In this document: positions 7,358-14,730 of the stretch, piece by piece
How positions within the stretch are numbered: the first letter of the stretch is position 1
How the letters are laid out: each line of letters begins with the position of its first letter
Assembly (NCBI GenBank): GCA_947626275.1
Contig: CANQRL010000001.1
Location: 62,001 to 126,000 of the forward strand
DNA from: an uncultured Bacilli bacterium
GTDB lineage: Bacteria; Bacillota_I; Bacilli_A; RF39; UBA660
Direction of reading: 5' to 3'
DNA length: 64,000 nucleotides
Notes under the pieces: model-generated
What the model saw: the letters and a program-made list of their open reading frames with translations, nothing else
What the model was told of the DNA's origin: nothing
Database searches by the model: none
Translations under genes and position numbers: made by a program

Positions 7358-8025
7358 AATTAAAGATTATATTTATAGAACAAGATATTATGATATCAGA
7401 TGATATTGTCCAAAGTATTGAAGTTGAAAATAAGAAACAATTTTATAGATTAGTAAGTGGCATTTACCAATTAGAAAACGGAGAAAAACTAGAAGATTTT
7501 CAATTTTATAGTGAAGAGGGAAAAGAAACAAATCCTTCTATTAAAATTATAAGTGACTATTTTTCCTTTGAAATAGATAGTAAAAAGACAATAAATGAAT
7601 TGTATAAATATATTGAATCTTCTATAGAAGAAGACCAACTACAGGAATTAACTAGGTCATATCAAAAAATCTATAAGTCCTTACAAAAAATTTTAGGTAA
7701 TATTGATCTTTCTTTATCAATTCAAGAAGATTTTGACGTAGAATCTTTGTTAAAAATGGTAAGGGTTTCTATTCAACATCAGGAAGATCTTTTAAATCAG
7801 TTATTCTTATTAATAGACGTAGAACGATTACTTAAGATCCATGATGTAATTTTTCTTGTAAATTTAAAACAATATTTAAGTAAAGATGAACTATTAGAAC
7901 TTTATAAATATGCGATTTATAATAAAATAAAAATTATTTTATTAGATAGTCAACCATACGGTATAGGATTAGAATTAGAAAGAAAGTTAGTAATTGATGA
8001 AAATCTAAATGAATTTGTGCTATAA
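7354..8025 (+). CDS. csn2: Csn2 adaptation protein (type II-A marker)
   Basis: Csn2 forms a tetrameric ring on DNA ends and is needed for spacer acquisition in type II-A systems; its presence defines the subtype. This is the short form (223 aa). The N-terminal half (MKLKIIFIEQDIMISDDIV...) and the C-terminal segment VERLLKIHDVIFLVNLKQYLSKDELLELYKYA...IILLDSQPY match the family pattern of a degenerate P-loop-like fold with a helical lid. The start overlaps cas2 by 4 bp. The stop codon is part of a TATAAT sequence at 8021-8026 that leads into the CRISPR leader. Confidence 0.93.
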   Translation: MKLKIIFIEQDIMISDDIVQSIEVENKKQFYRLVSGIYQLENGEKLEDFQFYSEEGKETNPSIKIISDYFSFEIDSKKTINELYKYIESSIEEDQLQELTRSYQKIYKSLQKILGNIDLSLSIQEDFDVESLLKMVRVSIQHQEDLLNQLFLLIDVERLLKIHDVIFLVNLKQYLSKDELLELYKYAIYNKIKIILLDSQPYGIGLELERKLVIDENLNEFVL

Positions 8026-8106
8026 TGAATATACGATGTCATATAATTTTACCATTCAAAATTAGTTATCTCTATTACGCTAATTTATCATAGAACTGTA
8101 TTTGAG
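8026..8106 (+). promoter_or_regulatory. CRISPR leader with leader-anchoring sequence ATTTGAG
   Basis: 81 bp between csn2 and the first repeat. It ends in ATTTGAG (8100-8106), the leader-anchoring sequence that directs Cas1-Cas2-Csn2-Cas9 integration in streptococcal type II-A arrays. TATAAT occurs at 8021-8026 and 8042-8047 as possible -10 boxes for the pre-crRNA; neither has a good -35. The leader also holds fragments complementary to the repeat: GATGTCATA (8035-8043), ACCATTCAA (8051-8059) and TCATAGAACT (8088-8097). The last is the exact inverse of bases 6-15 of repeat 1. This fixes array polarity: the newest spacer is next to csn2. Confidence 0.85.
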
Positions 8107-10254
8107 GTTTTAGTTCTATGACATCTTGAATGGTATTGAAACTTTTTTCATAATCTTTTAACCTCTTTTCTTGTTTTAGTTCTATGACATCTTGAATGGT
8201 ATTGAAACAAGTTCTGTAATATCTTAAATACTCAATATGTTTTAGTTCTATGACATCTTGAATGGTATTGAAACTATCGCTCATCGTAAAAATATTTACA
8301 TAGCGTTTTAGTTCTATGACATCTTGAATGGTATTGAAACATTCATATCTATTGCTAGTACTGGAACTGTGTTTTAGTTCTATGATATCTTGAATGGTAT
8401 TGAAACACCAAACTCAGAATAATATTGAATAAAGCTGTTTTAGTTCTATGACATCTTGAATGGTATTGAAACAGGATTGAGGTGTTTTATGTATTACGTT
8501 CCGTTTTAGTTCTATGACATCTTGAATGGTATTGAAACCTTATAATTCTGTTACTGGCTCTACTACAGGTTTTAGTTCTATGACATCTTGAATGGTATTG
8601 AAACTTACAACTGTAGTACTGATTACATAATGGGGTTTTAGTTCTATGACATCTTGAATGGTATTGAAACTTTCTATTGCCTCTCGTCGAGGTGGCAGAA
8701 GTTTTAGTTCTATGACATCTTGAATGGTATTGAAACGACTTTTTTACAAGCCAAATTCTCTTCTTAGTTTTAGTTCTATGACATCTTGAATGGTATTGAA
8801 ACCTTGATTTACATTTAGATTTTGACGATAAAGTTTTAGTTCTATGACATCTTGAATGGTATTGAAACTGAATTTATGCTTACATTTGGTGCAAAAATGT
8901 TTTAGTTCTATGACATCTTGAATGGTATTGAAACAATGTCATAAGGGTCAATAGATGGGTCGCCGTTTTAGTTCTATGACATCTTGAATGGTATTGAAAC
9001 TAAGGTAACTCTTAGTGGTAAGGATTTTTCGTTTTAGTTCTATGACATCTTGAATGGTATTGAAACCAAAAATAATCCAGAAACAAAATATGCTGTGTTT
9101 TAGTTCTATGACATCTTGAATGGTATTGAAACAATGACTTATGTAACGAGCAGATACAACGCGTTTTAGTTCTATGACATCTTGAATGGTATTGAAACTA
9201 TGATGACAATGGTGAGAGTACCAGGAGAGTTTTAGTTCTATGACATCTTGAATGGTATTGAAACTGGAACATTTGATTAGGAAGTGATAATATGGTTTTA
9301 GTTCTATGACATCTTGAATGGTATTGAAACCACTAGTCAAAATTGAAAAACAAAATAGGAGTTTTAGTTCTATGACATCTTGAATGGTATTGAAACTAGA
9401 CAATTTAGTGGCTACCGAGGTAACAAGTTTTAGTTCTATGACATCTTGAATGGTATTGAAACCAAGAATTCGTATAGGCTCTCTCATCTCTAGTTTTAGT
9501 TCTATGACATCTTGAATGGTATTGAAACTGGGTTTCATCTTCTTCATAAAGTACTAGGGTTTTAGTTCTATGACATCTTGAATGGTATTGAAACTAAAAA
9601 TAAAATCTAACCATCTACCAATTAGTTTTAGTTCTATGACATCTTGAATGGTATTGAAACACACCACTATCCTCGTTATACCATACCCCCGTTTTAGTTC
9701 TATGACATCTTGAATGGTATTGAAACAGACTGTTCAGTCCTAGGATTATCTAAAGAGTTTTAGTTCTATGACATCTTGAATGGTATTGAAACTGACCAAA
9801 TAAGAGGGAACGATAATAATACGTTTTAGTTCTATGACATCTTGAATGGTATTGAAACTTCATAAATAACTTAAAAGGAATAACAACAGTTTTAGTTCTA
9901 TGACATCTTGAATGGTATTGAAACTGATTTTTCAGTTGGTAATTATCATCAAGTGTTTTAGTTCTATGACATCTTGAATGGTATTGAAACTTATCAAAAA
10001 TGTAAATTATACATTTTTCAGTTTTAGTTCTATGACATCTTGAATGGTATTGAAACACAGTAATTACAACTGTCGTATCTACTATCGTTTTAGTTCTATG
10101 ACATCTTGAATGGTATTGAAACATTTAAAAAATTTAAATATAACAACTGGAAGTTTTAGTTCTATGACATCTTGAATGGTATTGAAACTATTCCAGCCAT
10201 CATGGGAATTAGTCCATTGTTTTAATTCTATAACACATTTGTCACATTAAAATA
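8107..10254 (+). CRISPR. Type II-A CRISPR array, 33 repeats and 32 spacers
   Basis: Repeats of 36 bp (starting GTTTTAGTTCTATG, ending GGTATTGAAAC) alternate with 30-bp spacers on an exact 66-bp period: repeat n starts at 8107 + 66(n-1). I checked that the last, degenerate repeat (10219-10254, GTTTTAATTCTATAACAC...) falls exactly on this grid, giving 32 spacers, all 30 bp. Repeat 5 (8371-8406) has one change, C to T at its base 16; repeats 1-32 otherwise look uniform. The decayed final repeat marks the old end of the array. No spacer repeats another that I could see, and I saw no spacer match elsewhere in the window. Confidence 0.99.
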
Positions 10255-10266
10255 AAGAGGGGAAAA

Positions 10267-10296
10267 ATGAATCTTAATGATATTAGTGGAGGATAA
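10267..10296 (+). CDS. Nine-codon leader ORF (MNLNDISGG)
   Basis: ATG at 10267 follows AGAGGGG at four bases. The frame ends GGA GGA TAA; these last glycine codons are also the Shine-Dalgarno of the next gene (ATG at 10302). A ribosome finishing the short ORF would therefore sit on the ribosome site of the downstream gene, which suggests translational coupling. It may equally be chance. Confidence 0.35.
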   Translation: MNLNDISGG

Positions 10297-10301
10297 AAAA
10301 T

Positions 10302-10493
10302 ATGAACAAAACAAATTTTGATCAAAAGGCTTATGAGCAAAAATATAAGAAAGAGCATTATTCTGTTTTTAAAGTAGATCTTAAAAAGAATGAAAAAGAG
10401 GAATTAGATGAATTATTGAAGATTGCTAACATTTCTAAAGCAGCCTTTTTAAGAAACGCTATCAATGATTTGAAGAAATCTCTACAAAAATGA
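10302..10493 (+). CDS. Small ribbon-helix-helix DNA-binding protein
   Basis: A 63-residue protein with the pattern of the CopG/Arc fold: a basic N-terminal tail, a beta strand (SVFKVDLKK, about residues 23-31), a helix (EKEELDELLKIAN) and a second helix (SKAAFLRNAINDLKKSL). Such proteins bind operators as dimers and are common as plasmid copy-control, antitoxin or mobile-element regulators. The start has a clear GGAGG Shine-Dalgarno. It lies directly behind the CRISPR array with no toxin gene beside it. A terminator follows at 10502. It might regulate the cas locus or the nearby transporter, but no operator was identified. Confidence 0.7.
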   Translation: MNKTNFDQKAYEQKYKKEHYSVFKVDLKKNEKEELDELLKIANISKAAFLRNAINDLKKSLQK

Positions 10494-10501
10494 AAATATA
10501 G

Positions 10502-10521
10502 GTACAGCAATGTACTTTTTT
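10502..10521 (+). terminator. Intrinsic terminator after the ribbon-helix-helix gene
   Basis: Stem GTACA/TGTAC with a GCAA tetraloop followed by six T. Confidence 0.7.
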
Positions 10522-10629
10522 ATTGGATGATATTAAGACCTAATATAGATTTATTTTTTCCACTAGAAAATATTAGTAACTTTTCTATGTAATTTATGGT
10601 AAAATAAAGGTATAGGGTAAGGTGATAAC

Positions 10630-11490
10630 ATGAAGGGAGAAAGAAATTTACTTGTCTTTACCTCATTATTTAATATATTAATTGGAATTATTAAGTTAAT
10701 TGGTGGCGTATTATTTCACGTAAATGCTCTTCTTACAGATAGTATTTATACGTTTAGCGATTCTCTTACGGATATGATTGCACTAATAGGGGCTAAATTA
10801 TCAAAAAAAAGGCCTACAAAGTATCATCCTTATGGATTTGGTAGGGTAGAGTACATCACTAATCTTTTTATCGGTGTATTAATGTTTTTAGTAGGAGGAT
10901 ATTTATTAATTCACAGTTTTGAAAAGAATGAATTCATTCCCCCTATTTACACGCTTCTTTTTGTAGTAGTGGCAGTTGTCTTAAAGATGATTGTTGTCGC
11001 TATTATGATGAAAAAGAATCAAAATCTCAATAGTCCTATCGTTCACGATAATATTGAAGAAGCTCGATTAGATGTTATTTCTTCCTTATTTATTGGAGTA
11101 GTTATTCTATTACTTACAGTAAGTGACAAGCTTCCTATTCTAAAGTATAGTGATATGGTAGCAAGCATTATCATTTGCGTTATGATTTTTAAAAATGCTT
11201 TTCATCTTCTTAAAAATAACATTTTAAACCTATTAGGAGAAGTAGAACTAAATCAGAGTGTGATAGATGATCTAAAAGAGATGATTGAACCAAGTCTTAA
11301 TAATGCCTCTATTTCTAAGGTAGAATTGATTAAATATGGTAGATATTATAAGGCTCATTTAGTCATTACATTCGATAAAAATTGTACGTTAAAACGGGCT
11401 AAAAAGATAGAACAAGAAATAAAAAAACAGCTTAGAAGCTATAAAAAAATCAGTATTAAAATCATTAATATTGACTTAGATTTGGCTTGA
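10630..11490 (+). CDS. Cation diffusion facilitator family metal transporter
   Basis: A 286-aa membrane protein of the CDF family, which exports divalent metals (Zn, Mn, Fe, Co) in exchange for protons. About six membrane segments are followed by a cytosolic C-terminal domain of ferredoxin-like type (from about residue 205, SVIDDLKEMIEPSLN...). The family signature after helix 2 is clear (KYHPYGFGRVEYI). Acidic residues of the transport site are at D37/D44 (LLTDSIYTFSD) and in helix 5 (HDNIEEARLD). Where the well-studied zinc exporter FieF has histidine in helix 5, this protein has glutamate, so the metal cannot be assigned. Start supported by AAGGTGATAACATG. Confidence 0.9.
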   Translation: MKGERNLLVFTSLFNILIGIIKLIGGVLFHVNALLTDSIYTFSDSLTDMIALIGAKLSKKRPTKYHPYGFGRVEYITNLFIGVLMFLVGGYLLIHSFEKNEFIPPIYTLLFVVVAVVLKMIVVAIMMKKNQNLNSPIVHDNIEEARLDVISSLFIGVVILLLTVSDKLPILKYSDMVASIIICVMIFKNAFHLLKNNILNLLGEVELNQSVIDDLKEMIEPSLNNASISKVELIKYGRYYKAHLVITFDKNCTLKRAKKIEQEIKKQLRSYKKISIKIINIDLDLA

Positions 11491-11535
11491 AAAATAGGGT
11501 GTCAATTCTTTCTTTAATTAACTATTACTTTACAC

Positions 11536-11563
11536 TTGACATTTGACATAGCCATGATATAAT
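11536..11563 (+). promoter_or_regulatory. SigA promoter of the HTH gene
   Basis: TTGACA (11536-11541), 16-bp spacer, TATAAT (11558-11563), just upstream of the GGAGGG ribosome site of the gene at 11585. Confidence 0.75.
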
Positions 11564-11584
11564 GATAATAGGAGGGTATGAGAT

Positions 11585-12370
11585 ATGGACAGATTAAATG
11601 ATATCTTACATGAGTTAGGTATTTCAAAAGTAAAATTAGCTAAATTTTTAGGGGTTTCTAGACAAATGATCTATAATTATTTAGATCTAGATGATATTAA
11701 TAAATGGCCAAAAGATAAAAAAGTTTTATTGTTAAATTTATTAGGGATAAAATCACCAGATGAATTAGATTCTATTAAGGTAGATACTGATTATATTACA
11801 TCCGTTGAAACACGCTTAAATGCGATGTGTAATGATACGCCAACGATGTTAGATGCTGTAGATGCGGGATCTATTTTTAATGGTCTTGGCAAAAAAGAAA
11901 AAGAGTTAATGATTAACATTATTGACTTAATCAAAGAGAAATTAGAAGACGATAAGGACCCTAAAAATTATACGACAATGAAATATCTATATCATTTCAT
12001 ACAATCTATGGATTCTTCAAAAGAATTGAAATATATTCTTGGATATGTAGCAAAGGAAACGGGATTTGTTAAACCATTAGAATTTGCTTTTAATGAAGAA
12101 GAACAGTTTGTTTTTGAAAGTATCATGTATTCTGCTTTTGTACTATATAATAGTGGGGGAGCTTCTAAGACAAAATTAGCAGAGTGTCACAAGAGATTTA
12201 TTAACCAAATTGAACAAAAAATGGAAGATAAATTAAGTAGAACTTTGGAGCTTAATAATATTAAAGTACAGGCATTAAAAGAGCTTGGCTATACTGAAAT
12301 CAATGAACAAAATGCTTCTGAAGTATTTGAAAAAATTGCAGAAATTCAATCTAGAAAAGTTGGCAATTAG
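11585..12370 (+). CDS. XRE-like helix-turn-helix protein with unknown C-terminal domain
   Basis: A 261-aa protein. The first 50 residues form a Cro/XRE-type DNA-binding domain (DILHELGISKVKLAKFLGVSRQMIYNYLD), with the recognition helix in VSRQMIYNYL. The remaining 200 residues are mainly helical and charged, without membrane segments or a domain I recognise. A consensus promoter and GGAGGG ribosome site stand directly upstream, so the gene is probably expressed constitutively or autoregulated. It is monocistronic and followed by 550 bp of non-coding DNA with repeated hairpins, which could be its operators. It could be a phage- or element-type regulator next to the CRISPR locus, but no phage genes flank it. 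Confidence 0.7.
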   Translation: MDRLNDILHELGISKVKLAKFLGVSRQMIYNYLDLDDINKWPKDKKVLLLNLLGIKSPDELDSIKVDTDYITSVETRLNAMCNDTPTMLDAVDAGSIFNGLGKKEKELMINIIDLIKEKLEDDKDPKNYTTMKYLYHFIQSMDSSKELKYILGYVAKETGFVKPLEFAFNEEEQFVFESIMYSAFVLYNSGGASKTKLAECHKRFINQIEQKMEDKLSRTLELNNIKVQALKELGYTEINEQNASEVFEKIAEIQSRKVGN

Positions 12371-12925
12371 TCCCCTATTTTTCTAGATTCCTAAAACGTA
12401 GGGGAGAACCCTATTTTTTTTAAGGATAAATAAAGAATTCATCTATATCTACTATTAAATCAGCCTTCTTTGTTACCAATTTAAGCTTATTTAGGCAATT
12501 ATGAGATGCTCTCATTTGCATCGAGAATTTGTTACATGAATAATTTAATCATCTCGATTTTAAATTAGTAAGTCCCCTATTTCTTAAATTTGATAAAAAG
12601 AGGGGAATAGGGTGTTCTGATTTGCATCGAGCAAGAAATAGGTGAAGAATTTATTCATCTCAATAGAGGAAAATAATATATTAAATGATGAATGAATCAT
12701 GATAATAAGTGAATAATCTATATTACATAAAATGGTTCTGGATAGAACAATTATTATTAATCATCATAAATAACTATATAATAAAGAAAAAAACAGATAA
12801 TAAACAGTATGTCATAGGAATTTATTTCTATTTTAAGAAAACATATAAAAGTCCTATAATGTATATTATGTTAACTTCCTAATATAATAATTATATCGGT
12901 CATTATATAATAAAAAGAAAGAACA
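12371..12925. repeat. AT-rich non-coding region with two families of structured repeats
   Basis: No gene is supported in these 555 bases. Family 1 occurs at about 12370-12418 and 12570-12618: AGTCCCCTATTT followed about 20-25 bases later by GGGGA, able to fold as TCCCCTA/TAGGGGA (first copy) or CCCTATT/AATAGGG (second copy). Family 2 occurs at 12515-12558 and 12621-12664: TTTGCATCGAG, then about 12 variable bases, then a GAA..AATTTA-like block and TCATCTC. Its ends ATCGAG/CTCGAT are inverted (perfect in copy 1). A palindrome ATGAGA-TGC-TCTCAT lies at 12501-12515. The first family-1 copy may serve as terminator for the HTH gene, since a T run follows at about 12412-12421. Confidence 0.55.
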
Positions 12926-12945
12926 TTAGATTGCCCTTTCTTTTT
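12912..12945 (-). terminator. Intrinsic terminator of the TSCPD gene
   Basis: Stem AAAAAGAAAG/CTTTCTTTTT enclosing 14 bases that include the stop codon; A/T-only lower stem, so moderate support. Confidence 0.5.
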
Positions 12946-13204
12946 TATATTGTATTAAAGCTTTTGCTATTTGATCTGGACAAGAAGTCCCTCTATTGCG
13001 ACAAGGAATATCATGAAGTAAATCAATTACCTCATCAATTGTTTTTCCGGCACATAATTTAGATACTCCTAGGGTATTACCAGGACATCCACCAACGATT
13101 TCTAAAGAGAGAATTCTATCGTTTTCTATTTCAAATATCATATTACTTGAACATACTCCTTTAGGCTGATATTCATATTTTGTAATTACTGCTTCCTTTT
13201 CCAT
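12926..13204 (-). CDS. TSCPD-domain protein (TIGR03905-like)
   Basis: A 92-aa protein of the small family carrying the TSCPD domain, also found at the C-terminus of some ribonucleotide reductases. Four cysteines are conserved-looking: PKGVCSSN, GGCPGNT, LCAGKT, and CRNRGTSCPDQIAKAL near the end, which gives the domain its name; they could bind a metal. The function of the stand-alone family is not known to me. It overlaps the end of the upstream alkylation-repair gene by 19 bp and has no separate promoter, so the two are co-transcribed. Its stop codon lies in the loop of its terminator. Confidence 0.85.
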   Translation of the reverse strand: MEKEAVITKYEYQPKGVCSSNMIFEIENDRILSLEIVGGCPGNTLGVSKLCAGKTIDEVIDLLHDIPCRNRGTSCPDQIAKALIQYKKERAI

Positions 13205-13899
13205 TTTAATAATCCATCCTTTTCTATTTTCTCTATTCTATTAGATTCTCTAATCTTTTGAATTGTTTTATTTTGTATCCAATCATCCATTTGATTATCT
13301 TTTAAGAACGCTAAGGTTTTTTCCTTTTCTTTTATATAACAAATGGATAATAACCAAGCGATTGCCATTTTAACATAGTATTCCTCTGTTTGAAAGTTAT
13401 TACAGATTGCTAGTATTTCATCAATGTATTCTTCATCAATATAGTAGTTTAGTAGTAGGACTACCCCTACCCTATTTCTCCATATTTCTTTTGATTTTAG
13501 ACACTTATAAATAAATGGAAATCCTTCCTTTTGATGACTTTTCCATATATGCATATTTGATACGGTCATATCACATATGGCCCAATTATCAATATAGGGA
13601 AGAAAATCGGAAAATAATTTTAAAACCTCTGAGAAAGGGATTTTTAAATAACCGATTAAAAGTCCATGGATCAATCTTTCTTCATAGGTCTGATGGATGT
13701 TATAGTCGATGAATGTTTGATAATCCGTCTTACTAATTTCTTTTGCAATATGTTTTAAAATAGGCGTTCTAACACCAATTAGGTAGTCTTTTTCAATTCC
13801 TAAATTAGCTGTAAAATCTCTATATGCTAGATCTTGTTCTTGTTTTAACTTTTCTAAGAAGGTTTGATATTTTTCTTGATTCCACTGTTCCTTTTCCAT
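13186..13899 (-). CDS. DNA alkylation repair protein (AlkD-like HEAT repeat)
   Basis: A 237-aa alpha-helical protein of the AlkC/AlkD superfamily of HEAT-like DNA glycosylases that remove bulky or cationic alkylated bases. Recognisable segments are IGVRTPILKHIAKEI near residue 42, EERLIHGLLIGYLK, FLPYIDNWAICDMTVS (with the D-N-W-A motif used for catalysis or base contact), and EYYVKMAIAWLLSICYIK. The start ATG at 13899 has no Shine-Dalgarno. A -10 TAAAAT with upstream TG (13911-13906) places the transcription start at about the ATG itself, so a leaderless mRNA is likely. Downstream it overlaps the TSCPD gene. Confidence 0.85.
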   Translation of the reverse strand: MEKEQWNQEKYQTFLEKLKQEQDLAYRDFTANLGIEKDYLIGVRTPILKHIAKEISKTDYQTFIDYNIHQTYEERLIHGLLIGYLKIPFSEVLKLFSDFLPYIDNWAICDMTVSNMHIWKSHQKEGFPFIYKCLKSKEIWRNRVGVVLLLNYYIDEEYIDEILAICNNFQTEEYYVKMAIAWLLSICYIKEKEKTLAFLKDNQMDDWIQNKTIQKIRESNRIEKIEKDGLLKWKRKQ

Positions 13900-13905
13900 G
13901 AGTCC

Positions 13906-13934
13906 ATTTTAGCATATTTTTCTAAAATAGTAAA
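13906..13934 (-). promoter_or_regulatory. Probable promoter giving a leaderless mRNA
   Basis: TTTACT (13934-13929), 17-bp spacer, TAAAAT (13911-13906) preceded by TGC (extended -10 type). The expected start is 6-7 bases downstream, at the ATG at 13899. Confidence 0.45.
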
Positions 13935-14656
13935 TGGGAAAGGAAGATTACTCCCATGCCTAAAAGGAGATATTTTATCGTATATTTAGGGGAATGTCGA
14001 AGAGCTTCTGGAATGATTTCTGTCGCCGCTAAGGCTATCATAATACCAGATACGACCGCTAAAAAGATTCCCATCATTTGATTGGATAAATGGTTTTCTA
14101 GGAATAAAAAGGCAAATAGTGCGCCAAGAGGTTCTGATAAAGCGGATAATAGTACCATTTGGAAGGCTTTCTTTTTATTTTTTGTTGCGTAGTAGATAGG
14201 TACAGCAATGCAGATACCCTCAGGGATATTATGACAGGCAATAGAAAGGGATAAAAGAAGTCCTGTTTTTAATTCTATCGTAGTTGTAAGATAGGTAATA
14301 ATTCCTTCTGGTATGTTATGAAGCATAATGGCTAACATGGATAAAAATCCAATTCTATATAAGGAATCTTGCTGATACTTTTGGCTAATTCCGTCATTTA
14401 AAAAGAAAGAGATTAATCCTCCTAACAAGATAAATAGAAGGCAAAAGAGAATATGAAATCCTTGTAAATAGGACTCCCGAAAATAAGCCAAAGAACTAGG
14501 GATTAAATCAAAGAGGGACACGAAAAGCATAACACCAGCAGAAAATCCAAGAGATGATGGGATAATCTCCCCTTCTTTTTTCGTCCATAAAATAAGGAAA
14601 CCTAATAGAGTAGAAATTCCTGCTAGTGTCGTAATCCAAAAGGCTTGTAAGTTCAT
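13922..14656 (-). CDS. zupT: ZIP family metal transporter (ZupT-like)
   Basis: A 244-aa membrane protein with about eight hydrophobic segments. The two signature metal-site helices of ZIP importers are present: LHNIPEGIITYLTT and CHNIPEGICIAVPI, with histidine, asparagine and glutamate ligands in each. A third helix has SALSEPLGA with glutamate. The family takes up zinc and other divalent metals into the cytoplasm. A short loop between helices 3 and 4 (NDGISQKYQQDSLYR) replaces the longer histidine-rich loop of eukaryotic members. It has its own ribosome site (AAGAGGAATCAAAAATG). It is transcribed separately from the downstream alkylation-repair gene. Confidence 0.93.
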   Translation of the reverse strand: MNLQAFWITTLAGISTLLGFLILWTKKEGEIIPSSLGFSAGVMLFVSLFDLIPSSLAYFRESYLQGFHILFCLLFILLGGLISFFLNDGISQKYQQDSLYRIGFLSMLAIMLHNIPEGIITYLTTTIELKTGLLLSLSIACHNIPEGICIAVPIYYATKNKKKAFQMVLLSALSEPLGALFAFLFLENHLSNQMMGIFLAVVSGIMIALAATEIIPEALRHSPKYTIKYLLLGMGVIFLSHLLF

Positions 14657-14710
14657 TTTTGATTCCTCTTATCTACTTTACTTTATGTCCCCTCCCCTTT
14701 TTCTATTCAC

Positions 14711-14730
14711 AAAAAAAGAGCTAGGCTCTT
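14711..14730 (-). terminator. Intrinsic terminator of the HD-domain gene
   Basis: Stem AAGAGC (14730-14725) / GCTCTT (14721-14716); the loop CTA begins the stop codon TAG, and seven T follow. Confidence 0.75.

Noticed and set aside
8021-8047. A defined pre-crRNA promoter in the leader
   Set aside because: Two TATAAT boxes exist, but neither has a plausible -35 at 16-18 bp, so I do not call one.
8075-10124. Minus-strand open frames repeating SFNTIQDVIELK or FQYHSRCHRTKT
   Set aside because: They are translations of the CRISPR repeats; the 66-bp period is a multiple of three, so frames stay open by chance.
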